From: Chloroflexota bacterium
GTDB taxonomy: Bacteria; Chloroflexota; FW602-bin22; JACPRP01
Length of the DNA: 64,000 nucleotides
Assembly: GCA_016210495.1 (NCBI GenBank)
Contig: JACQUC010000258.1
Span: forward strand, 1-64,000
Direction of reading: 5' to 3'
In this document: piece after piece, positions 49,572-57,118 of the stretch
How the letters are laid out: each line of letters begins with the position of its first letter
How positions within the stretch are numbered: position 1 is the stretch's first letter
Program-made: the position numbers and the translations under genes
The notes under the pieces: generated by a model
Told to the model about the DNA's origin: nothing
The model's database searches: none
Seen by the model: only the letters and a program-made list of their open reading frames with translations

Positions 49572-50722
49572 GGCTTTTCAGCCGCGTGACTGCTTTCTGG
49601 TGCAAAATGCAGGAGTGGAAGACAACCAATCCCCTCTCCCTCGACCGCGAGGGAGAGGGTAGGGTGAGGGTGTGCTGGAATGGCGGTGGACAGCAAGGCA
49701 TGACGCTCCTGGAGTTGACGATCGGGCTGGGCATCGGCGCTATGCTCGTCACCGTCCTTGCCTCGGTCGTGTCCCTGTCGATCTGGCTGCCGGCTCAACA
49801 GGGAGACAAGCTGACCGTTGTGCAGGACCTGCTATTCGCCCAGCACTGGATCGCGAGCGATGCCGGCTCGGCCACCAGCTTCGCGACAGGCACAAGCCCG
49901 GAGTACGGCTCGCTGGGCTGGAGCGACTACACCGGCGCGGCGCAGGTCGACCACGTGGTTATATATTCGTATGACGCTGCCAGCGGCTATCTGATGCGGT
50001 CGGAGCGGCGAGATGGCAGCACCTATGCCACCTTCGCCGTCGCCAAGAACATCGCCGACGAAGACGACGTCGTGTTCTCCTGGAATCCGAGCACCTATTC
50101 TTTTGGAGTCGCGCTCACCTCCACCGTGGCGACCGGGACGGCCAAGGAGGGTATTACGAGCACCGTGAAGAGCACGAGCCTGACGCTGGCCGTGCGTCCG
50201 CGCGAAGAGCAACTGGTCTCTCCTCCTGGCATCGACCCCATACCAACGCCGCCTCCGGGCTCCCGGCCATACTACGTTGCGGAAGCGCCTGTGGTGCTAA
50301 CCGGCACCTACGTCTCTGGTAGTTACCCTGAGCTGCAAAGTGCCGATGGTGCCTACTACGCCGTGGATTCCACTACCGGCGGCGATAAGCAGGCCGTTTA
50401 CACGGTGCGGAGCCAGAGCCTGACGGTGCCTTCGACCATCTCCCAGCTCCAGGTTCGCTTCACCGGCCAATCCAGCAAGGACAATACCTCAATCGCCTTC
50501 TATGTGAAGAACTCGGATGCAGGCTTCCCTGCGTCGAGCGAGTACAGCTTCACATTTGCCGACAACGACACGAGCCAGACCGTGGCCTTCAATGTCAGCT
50601 CGAGCGCGCTGAGCTACATCAGCTCGCAGCCTGACCGGCGCTTGGAGCTGAAGATAAGTGCTTCCGGCAACTCTGCCTTTACGCTGTCCACGGATCAAAT
50701 AGCGTTCATTGCCAGCCCATGA
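49568..50722 (+). CDS. Prepilin-like pseudopilin with an extended leader
   Basis: The GTG at 49568 overlaps the previous stop (GTGA), suggesting coupling. The leader of 44 residues ends GGGQQG, then MTLLELTIGLGIGAMLVTVLASV with E at +5. Residues about 21-35 come from a CCCTCTCCC-type hairpin repeat. A start further in, for example a GTG near 49665, would give a short normal leader and cannot be ruled out. Body of 384 residues: pilin stalk, then a PP-rich joint (about 220-230) and a C-terminal beta domain (QLQVRFTGQSSKDNTSIAFYV). It probably belongs to a minor-pilin set with the fusion protein and the tip protein. Confidence 0.75.
   Translation: MRLFSRVTAFWCKMQEWKTTNPLSLDREGEGRVRVCWNGGGQQGMTLLELTIGLGIGAMLVTVLASVVSLSIWLPAQQGDKLTVVQDLLFAQHWIASDAGSATSFATGTSPEYGSLGWSDYTGAAQVDHVVIYSYDAASGYLMRSERRDGSTYATFAVAKNIADEDDVVFSWNPSTYSFGVALTSTVATGTAKEGITSTVKSTSLTLAVRPREEQLVSPPGIDPIPTPPPGSRPYYVAEAPVVLTGTYVSGSYPELQSADGAYYAVDSTTGGDKQAVYTVRSQSLTVPSTISQLQVRFTGQSSKDNTSIAFYVKNSDAGFPASSEYSFTFADNDTSQTVAFNVSSSALSYISSQPDRRLELKISASGNSAFTLSTDQIAFIASP
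49632..49659. repeat. CCCTCTCCC-type hairpin inside the pseudopilin reading frame
   Basis: CCCTCTCCCTCG (49632-49643) and CGAGGGAGAGGG (49648-49659), followed by TAGGGTGAGGG. It is the same family as 33707-33740. Confidence 0.65.
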
Positions 50723-53526
50723 AACACTTGCTGCTAGACAACCTCCAGAAGACAACACGTCGATTTCTCGACTGGCTGCGTCAGGGCCAGCAAGGTACGA
50801 CCCTGCCGTTCACTATGATCTTGCTCACGGCGGGGACGCTTCTGGTGCTACCCCTCCTGTCGTACGTGGCGACGGCGTCCGCCGGGTACCGCACCGAGCG
50901 AGAGCAAATGATGATGCGCTACGCAGCGGAGGCGGCCCTCGATCGCGTCGTCGCCGACCTGCGGCGGGGTGCGGATGGCATAGCCACGACATACACCGTC
51001 GATCAACCCCATAACGAAGGTCAGTCCTTTCAGACCTTCACCTTCTCGACCACCTACACTCCAACCTCCATTACTCTTAACGGTTACCTGGTCACCGTGA
51101 CGCTGGCGAATCCCACTGCGGCCACTCTTCCCTCGACCAGCCAGCAGTACGTCGACCCAGGCGCGGCGAACGCGGAATTCGCGACCTTGAGCGCCGGCTA
51201 CGGCTACCTTATCCGCTTCTTTCAGGTGACCACTGGCACGCTTCAGGTGAACTGGGCCTACAGCCCATCGGGGAATGCCCGCGTGGGCGTATGGAGGGGC
51301 ATCCCGGTGGACTCCGGCACTGACGCGCCCTACCCGGCGGGCAGGATCGACGGCTGGCCCAACGACCCCGAGCTGACCGAGGCTAACGACAACGGCGCAT
51401 ACGTGCGCACCGATCCAATTATCGTCACTCCCGGCGTATACACTATCGTCTTCTATAATCAATCAGGAGGCACTAAGACGACGGTGCCCTTCTCCCCCTC
51501 GGGCGGCATCGGCGACACCTGGGTTTACGTCAAGGCCTACCGCGACTACGTCATCTCGGCAACGGCCCAGGATGTCACGGTCAACGCTTTTGTGCGGCAG
51601 ATTCCGGGTTACTCGCAGCCGCCCGAGGGGAGCTGGTCCGTTGCCAACGCCGCGTGGATCGACAACAAGGCCTACGTGTACTCCTGGAAGCCGGACACTA
51701 CCCCTGTGGCGACGAATACCGCCGGCCCGGCGCCTACGCCGACGACCACGCCCACGCCGACGTCGACGAACACGCCGACGTCCACGAGCACGCCGACTAA
51801 TACGCCGACGAATACACCCACCTCGACCCCGACGGATACGCCAACGCCGACGAGCACGCCGACGCCGACATTTACGCCCACACCTACGCCGACGAATACT
51901 CCCACACCTACGCCGACGAACACGCCCACGGCGACGCCTACGTTCACGCCTACGCCAACGCCGACGCCGACCAGCGTAACCCTGGGGGCACAGAAGGATT
52001 CGCACGTCCGGCAGGATTCCGGCAACTCGAACTACGGCACGTCCAGCGATCTGTACGTGCGCTCACGCAGCAGCAACCGCAACCGCCGAACCTTCGTCCA
52101 GTTCGATCTGTCGTCCATTCCATCCGGCTCGACGATAAACTCCGCCACGCTGCGGCTCTATATGAACAGCGCTCCGTCGGCCTCGCGAACCTACGAGGCT
52201 CGCAGGGTGACCGCGAGTTGGATCGAGAGCGGCGGCGGCAGCATCACCTGGAACAACCAGCCGGGCGAGGCCGGCTCGGCGACCAGCTCGACGGCAACCG
52301 GCACGACCTCTGGCGTGTGGCTAGAGTGGACCGTCACGGGCGACGTGCAGTCGTTCTTCAATGGAACGTACACCAACTACGGATGGCGCGTCCACGACCA
52401 GACGGAAAGCTCGTCGACGGATCGCCTGGCGAACTTCCGGGCGCGGGAGTACTCGGGCACAACCTACGACCCGCAATTGGTGGTCAATTACACGCCGCCG
52501 CCGCCCACAGCCACGCCGACTCCCACGTCGACGAACACGCCGACGGCGACCGCAACCGCCACGGCCACACCGACCAACACGGCGACGCCGACGCCAACGG
52601 CCACGCCCACGAACACGGCGACGCCGACCGCGACCCCCACGGCGACGCCGACGCAGGGGCCATCCAGGTTCGTGTCCGGCAGCTACGTGGGCAACGGCAC
52701 GGATAGCCGAGCGATTACTGGCCTGGGCTTCCAGCCGGATGTGGTTATCGTCAAGGGCGACAACTCGCAGGTAGCCGTCGCTCGCACCTCGACTATGTCC
52801 GGCGACAGCACCAAGCCCCTGGTCGGCAGTACGGGTCTGACCACCAACAGGATCGAGTCGCTCAACGCCGATGGCTTCACCATTGGCACACACGCCACCA
52901 CCAACGGCAACGGCGTGAGCTATTACTGGATGGCATTCAAGGCCGGCGACGACCTTAAGCTAGGCTCCTATACGGGCAACGGAACCAGCCAGTCTATCAG
53001 CGGTCTCGGGTTCTCACCGGCATACGTGGTCGTGATGTCGGCGTCGAGCGACGAGGCCGTGCACCGGTCCACTTCCATGCCCAGCACTTTCTTCTTCAAC
53101 GGCGACTCCGGCGGCTCGAATCGGATTACGTCGCTCGACGCCAATGGCTTCAGCGTCGGGGACAGCTCGCGCGTGAACGACTCCGGCACTACGTACTATT
53201 ACATCGCTTGGAAGGCCGTGGCCGGCAAGATGAGCGTTGGCTCGTACGTCGGCAACGGCACGGACAATCGGTCGATCACCGGCCTTGGCTTCCAGCCCGG
53301 CTACATTATCATCCGACCCAATGGAGATGCGGACCAGAAAGATGCCGTGCACAAGTCCGCCTCCACGGGGTCGAGCACAGACACCACCATGGATTTCCGG
53401 GCTTCCGGGAACGACACGAACGAAATTCAGGCGCTTCAGGCGGATGGTTTTCAGGTGGGGAGCGACGTGCAGGTGAACGAGAGCGGCATCTCCTTCTTCT
53501 GGATAGCCTTCGTGACGGCGCCCTAG
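50719..53526 (+). CDS. Large pilus-associated surface protein: GspK/PilX-like N-terminus, Pro-Thr linkers, DNRLRE domain and three C-terminal repeats
   Basis: 935 residues, overlapping the previous gene by 4 nt. N-terminus [25 protein letters not shown] has a cleavage-like Gly but no Glu at +5, as in GspK tip subunits. Residues about 60-325 are a pilin-like globular part. A (TPT)n linker follows (about 328-420), then a DNRLRE/CBM96-like domain (about 421-592, [24 protein letters not shown] in part), a second PT linker (about 593-648), and three repeats of about 93 residues starting GSYVGNG, GSYTGNG and GSYVGNG, each with a GLGF(Q/S)P motif. It is probably an adhesin carried at or near the pilus tip. 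The stop shares CTAG with the convergent gene. Confidence 0.83.
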   Translation: MKHLLLDNLQKTTRRFLDWLRQGQQGTTLPFTMILLTAGTLLVLPLLSYVATASAGYRTEREQMMMRYAAEAALDRVVADLRRGADGIATTYTVDQPHNEGQSFQTFTFSTTYTPTSITLNGYLVTVTLANPTAATLPSTSQQYVDPGAANAEFATLSAGYGYLIRFFQVTTGTLQVNWAYSPSGNARVGVWRGIPVDSGTDAPYPAGRIDGWPNDPELTEANDNGAYVRTDPIIVTPGVYTIVFYNQSGGTKTTVPFSPSGGIGDTWVYVKAYRDYVISATAQDVTVNAFVRQIPGYSQPPEGSWSVANAAWIDNKAYVYSWKPDTTPVATNTAGPAPTPTTTPTPTSTNTPTSTSTPTNTPTNTPTSTPTDTPTPTSTPTPTFTPTPTPTNTPTPTPTNTPTATPTFTPTPTPTPTSVTLGAQKDSHVRQDSGNSNYGTSSDLYVRSRSSNRNRRTFVQFDLSSIPSGSTINSATLRLYMNSAPSASRTYEARRVTASWIESGGGSITWNNQPGEAGSATSSTATGTTSGVWLEWTVTGDVQSFFNGTYTNYGWRVHDQTESSSTDRLANFRAREYSGTTYDPQLVVNYTPPPPTATPTPTSTNTPTATATATATPTNTATPTPTATPTNTATPTATPTATPTQGPSRFVSGSYVGNGTDSRAITGLGFQPDVVIVKGDNSQVAVARTSTMSGDSTKPLVGSTGLTTNRIESLNADGFTIGTHATTNGNGVSYYWMAFKAGDDLKLGSYTGNGTSQSISGLGFSPAYVVVMSASSDEAVHRSTSMPSTFFFNGDSGGSNRITSLDANGFSVGDSSRVNDSGTTYYYIAWKAVAGKMSVGSYVGNGTDNRSITGLGFQPGYIIIRPNGDADQKDAVHKSASTGSSTDTTMDFRASGNDTNEIQALQADGFQVGSDVQVNESGISFFWIAFVTAP
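51730..51975 (+). repeat. Low-complexity ACGCCGAC-type tandem repeat encoding the Pro-Thr linker
   Basis: Irregular repetition of ACGCC/ACG units within the surface-protein gene. A similar shorter tract is at 52497-52660. Long open frames on the opposite strand here are composition artefacts. Confidence 0.8.
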
Positions 53527-54851
53527 AAATCCTTCGCGAACCCCAGGCTCTCCATAAAGGCGTCGACGCGGGCGAGCACCCTGGACTCGTCCACTTCCCG
53601 GTAATCGGCCATGTTGCCCTCGTAGGTCATCACCGGGATACCGGCCTTCATCAGAGCAAGTCGGTTCTCGGCGATGCCCAGGCCGGAGCTTTCGCAGCCG
53701 CGATTGTAATGGATGATGACGCCGTTGGCGGACCACTCCTTGACCATGCGGATCATGAGCTCGTTCTTGTGCTCGAAATCGTAGAAGTGCTGCCAGTCGG
53801 GCCTCTTGAGAGCCCAATCGGCGTAGACGCGCAGCGCCTCGTCCCTCGTCTTCATCTCGACGCCGAGCTCCTTCGGCGTCCTTGCGGCACCCAGCGTTCC
53901 GTCGGGCTGATCTTCCCAGATGCCCAATAGACCGTAGGTGTAGATTGAGCCAACGGAAACGGCGCCATATCGCTCGAGATAGCGGAACAGCTTGAGGAAG
54001 CTCCAGGGAGGAATGCAGTCGCTGATCAGCCGACATCTCTCGTTCGGTATGGCGGCGATCCTGTCGGCAACCCTTTCCTCGACCTCTTCGAGGAGCTCGT
54101 CGTAGAAGTCCACGACGAACTGCGCGTGCTTGTCTAGTCCCGCCAAGATGTAAAGCGAGTACATCGATTTCTCGTCGAGGGGGGCAGGGATGGCCTTGTT
54201 CAAGGCACAGATTCTCGCCCACGTGGCGGTAATGTGGCATTCGTTGTGCACGGCCTGAATGAGCTTCTCGTCGTCGAACTCCCGGCCGGTCACCTTCTGC
54301 AGCCACTCGATGGCCTCGTGCATCTGCGCGACCAGATAGTTGATCCGGTTCTCGGTCATCTGGGTGGCCGGCCCAACGGCGGCATCGATGCAGAAGAAAG
54401 GCACGCCCTTGTACTCCGCGACGTGCTGCAGCCACTTGGAGTGGGTGGAGCTCATCTGAGTCTGAAACAGAAAGTCGGGCCTGGGGTCCTTGCGTCCCCC
54501 GACGTACTCGTCGAGGTACATCGCGCCGAAGTAGATGCGCAGATAAGAACAGAGGTCTCGCGCCCAGCCCTTCGCCTCAGTTGCCTCCATGCAACGGAGG
54601 GCGAAGCCAGAGTCGAAGGCAATGCTGGCGGCATACGGTTCGGTCGTAAGGTTCGCCAGGTCGTCTCCAAGCCCCGCCGTCAGAGCTTCGAAGCTCCACG
54701 CGGTTCCGGCCCACCGTATTCCCTGTTGCTCGGCGTACCGCTTATAATAATACTCCTTTAACTCCTTTGCTTTTCCCCAGCATCGGATGGGTCTGGTTTC
54801 ATATCGAGCCTTGGTCGTTTGGACCACCATTGTCCTCCTGTTGTCGATCAT
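53523..54851 (-). CDS. 2-hydroxyacyl-CoA dehydratase/benzoyl-CoA reductase family subunit (BcrB/HgdB-like)
   Basis: 442 residues. ELKEYYYKRYAEQQGIRWAGT near the N-terminus, RCMEATEAKGWARDLCSYLRIYFGA, an SSTHSKWLQHVAEYKGVP segment and IIHYNRGCESSGLGIAENRLALMKAGIPVMTYEGNMADYRE match HgdB/BcrB. The cysteines in DLCSY and NRGCES can bind a [4Fe-4S] cluster. Family complexes dehydrate 2-hydroxyacyl-CoA or reduce benzoyl-CoA and need a second subunit plus an ATP-driven activator; neither is adjacent. Promoter at 54938-54966. Confidence 0.85.
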   Translation of the reverse strand: MIDNRRTMVVQTTKARYETRPIRCWGKAKELKEYYYKRYAEQQGIRWAGTAWSFEALTAGLGDDLANLTTEPYAASIAFDSGFALRCMEATEAKGWARDLCSYLRIYFGAMYLDEYVGGRKDPRPDFLFQTQMSSTHSKWLQHVAEYKGVPFFCIDAAVGPATQMTENRINYLVAQMHEAIEWLQKVTGREFDDEKLIQAVHNECHITATWARICALNKAIPAPLDEKSMYSLYILAGLDKHAQFVVDFYDELLEEVEERVADRIAAIPNERCRLISDCIPPWSFLKLFRYLERYGAVSVGSIYTYGLLGIWEDQPDGTLGAARTPKELGVEMKTRDEALRVYADWALKRPDWQHFYDFEHKNELMIRMVKEWSANGVIIHYNRGCESSGLGIAENRLALMKAGIPVMTYEGNMADYREVDESRVLARVDAFMESLGFAKDF

Positions 54852-54937
54852 GGCATTATTCCGTTGGCATTACCTTTGGGAACAGCACGTTTGTCACGTG
54901 GATGCCGAAGGCAGTCTGGTGGATGGTCACCTACGCT

Positions 54938-54966
54938 ACAATACCATAGGGTCAGGGCCGTGTCAA
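54938..54966 (-). promoter_or_regulatory. Promoter of the BcrB-like gene
   Basis: Minus-strand TTGACA (54961-54966), 17 bases, TATTGT (54938-54943). The leader is about 80 nt long with AGGAGG-type sequence just before the ATG at 54851. Confidence 0.65.
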
Positions 54967-55021
54967 TATTCGGGTGATCGATCATGCGCTGGAGATGAAA
55001 CGCACAAGCCCCAGCCTGCCC

Positions 55022-56944
55022 TTACGGAACGGTGAAGGTCGCGCTGAGGCGTAGGTCGGAGGACAGCGGGCCTTGATAGGTGAGGGTGTTTCCGGTGCCC
55101 TTGAAGTCGCCGGGGTCCACCACCAGCGATCCTGGTGGAAGCGAGATCGTGGCCTCGAACGACTCGACGTCGTTGCCGGCCTGTTTTTGGACGATGAGCT
55201 CGTAGCGAGTCTTGCCCTGCTCAGTCCATAGCTTCAGCGGCTGTCGATAGCGAAGCTTCACGTTTCTGAGATTCCCGGGATACACCTTCACCAGATTGCC
55301 GAAGACGGTCTTGCCCATTTCGTGGAAGGTGTCGAGGGGCTCGTCCGTGCCGTATTCGGCCAGCAGCTCGCTTCCCGGCGGAACGTACACCCTCAGGTAG
55401 TTTGCGTAGTACCCACGCTTAATAGTTCCCATAAACAGAGGGCCCTTGCGAGTGTAATAGTCGTAGACTATCTCCAGCTCGCTGACGGTTTCGCCGGTGG
55501 CGCTGATGGATGCCGTGTAGCTGATGCGCGGCTTGACATAAAGGTTGTCCTTGGCGGCGCTGAGGTTCATGTCGACCACCCAGAGGTAATCACCCGTGGC
55601 CGACTTCATCTCGCCGGCCAAACCATGCGATTCCACCAGCGCTTGCAGCTCGGGCCGATCGAAGTAGACCTGCACGGCCTTGCTCGTGAAGCTCTCTTGC
55701 AGGGAAAGTCCCATATTGAGCAAGCCCAAGCCGTCGAGGCCGTTCAACCGCTCCATTATGGCCTTAAGCACCAGGGATGTAAACAGCTTGCGGTTGCCTT
55801 CCAGCCTCCCGCCAACCCGCTCGTAGATCTGCCAACCCGGGAAGTTGGTCTGGTAGTAGCGGATTCGCTCGAGCACGTTCGCGTGGTCGACCGTTTCGCC
55901 GTACTCGGTAATCGTGATCGGGCCGACGACCTTCATCAGGGGTTGCACGACATGGCTGTCGATGCCGATGACCCCGTCAACGCGGTCGGCCACCCCTTCG
56001 GCAACCGCGAACCAGGCGGCCTGTTTGGCGGAGCGGTCGAAGTCGGGCCAGATATTGGCGTCGCGCAAGCCCCAGAACGTCGCTTCCGGAAAATAGCGGG
56101 CGAACATGCCAACCGTTGGTAATGCTTTTCCTGAATAGTAATAGGGCCAGTCCACGAGATAGGCGTCGTTGAAGGCGACCTCGGTCATAGCGCCATCGCG
56201 AAACCTGACGATGCCGTAGTTGCCGATGAACCCCCCGGTCGGTCTCAGCTCGCCCGCGTCCTGTACCAGGATAAGGTACGTTTGCTCGCCGTCTTGGCCC
56301 AGCGCCTGGGGCAGGATCTTGAGCGCATCCTTGCCACTTCGCAGCAGGCCGCGGAAAGTGGTGAGTTGCGTCTTGATCTCCGTAAGGGGTTTGGCGAGCC
56401 CAGGATGGAGGCCATCTTCGGAGAGGTCCTTGATCTCCTCTTGCGCCCTCTCCACGAGGGTAAGTGCGCTGGACAGCCTGGCGGCGGCCGAGGGTGCTGC
56501 TGAAATCGCGACCTGCCGCACCTTCGCGCCGTCGGCCCCCTCATTCGCCGGGACGAGCAGCTCGAAGACCGACAGGGAATCGTAAGCAGCCTCGCCGACA
56601 TGGCTCGCCGCGCGCGCCAGCTTCCTCGCCGCTCGGGCCTGGTTGCCGACCCAGGGGATCGCTTCTGCAATGGCGTAGAATGGCGCAAGGGAATCGATGC
56701 GGCGGTCGATCAGCCGTAATTCGTCACGCGCGCCCGCTAAGCTGGACCTGAGGCTTTCGAGACGAGGCGCGTTCTTGCCTGGCTGTGCGCCTTGAAGTTG
56801 GCTTTGGGCTTGTCGCAAATGCGCTTCGGCCGCGGCTGCGTGCGCTCGCAACTCCGTGAGCTGGCGGTAGGCTTGCTGTCCTCCCACACCGACGCTTACG
56901 GCAAACACCGCGACGAGGGCCAGCGGTAGCAGGTTTCCTTTCAA
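55022..56944 (-). CDS. DUF4012 domain protein, membrane-anchored
   Basis: 640 residues. One N-terminal membrane helix (LLPLALVAVFAVSVGVGG), a coiled coil to about residue 90, a helical segment, then the DUF4012 core: YLILVQDAGELRPTGGFIGNYG, PTVGMFARYFPEATFWGLRDANIWPDF in part, and DGVIGIDSHVVQPLMKVVGPITI. These proteins are common in Chloroflexota and Actinobacteria, exposed outside the membrane, with LCP-like features in the core; their job is unknown, with cell-envelope polymer attachment sometimes proposed. It stands alone. Confidence 0.85.
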   Translation of the reverse strand: MKGNLLPLALVAVFAVSVGVGGQQAYRQLTELRAHAAAAEAHLRQAQSQLQGAQPGKNAPRLESLRSSLAGARDELRLIDRRIDSLAPFYAIAEAIPWVGNQARAARKLARAASHVGEAAYDSLSVFELLVPANEGADGAKVRQVAISAAPSAAARLSSALTLVERAQEEIKDLSEDGLHPGLAKPLTEIKTQLTTFRGLLRSGKDALKILPQALGQDGEQTYLILVQDAGELRPTGGFIGNYGIVRFRDGAMTEVAFNDAYLVDWPYYYSGKALPTVGMFARYFPEATFWGLRDANIWPDFDRSAKQAAWFAVAEGVADRVDGVIGIDSHVVQPLMKVVGPITITEYGETVDHANVLERIRYYQTNFPGWQIYERVGGRLEGNRKLFTSLVLKAIMERLNGLDGLGLLNMGLSLQESFTSKAVQVYFDRPELQALVESHGLAGEMKSATGDYLWVVDMNLSAAKDNLYVKPRISYTASISATGETVSELEIVYDYYTRKGPLFMGTIKRGYYANYLRVYVPPGSELLAEYGTDEPLDTFHEMGKTVFGNLVKVYPGNLRNVKLRYRQPLKLWTEQGKTRYELIVQKQAGNDVESFEATISLPPGSLVVDPGDFKGTGNTLTYQGPLSSDLRLSATFTVP

Positions 56945-56985
56945 AGGCGTTCCATCCGGAGCAATAGTTCGATAGGCAATCTAAA

Positions 56986-57089
56986 CTAGCTAGTTTGTGG
57001 TGCGAAATAGATCAACGTAGGGGCGCGGTCTCCGCGCCCTGGGCTGGGGGCGCGGCCCGATACCCCATTTCGCACCAAAAACTAGCTAG
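56986..57089. mobile_element. 104-bp MITE-like element with 23-bp terminal inverted repeats
   Basis: The left end (CTAGCTAGTTTGTGG then TGCGAAAT, 56986-57008) and the right end (57067-57089) are inverted copies with one mismatch. Between them is a GTAGGGGC hairpin (GGGGCGCGG...CCGCGCCC, about 57020-57040). No coding capacity and no clear target duplication. A decayed relative is at 40264-40384. Confidence 0.6.
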
Positions 57090-57118
57090 GGAAGTGATAC
57101 AGCATGCCCAAAACAAAG

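Noticed and set aside
51730..51975. Tandem repeat resembling a CRISPR array
   Set aside because: Unit length is irregular, there are no unique spacers, and it codes for a (TPT)n linker in an open gene.
51463..52005. Long Arg- and Gly/Val-rich frames on both strands over the Pro-Thr linker of the surface protein
   Set aside because: They are composition artefacts of the ACGCC-type tandem repeat in other frames; no start signal or family motif.
53014..54435. 473-codon minus-strand frame over the end of the surface protein and BcrB-like gene
   Set aside because: It is in a different frame from the BcrB-like gene, which has clear family motifs; the residue mix is that of a shadow.
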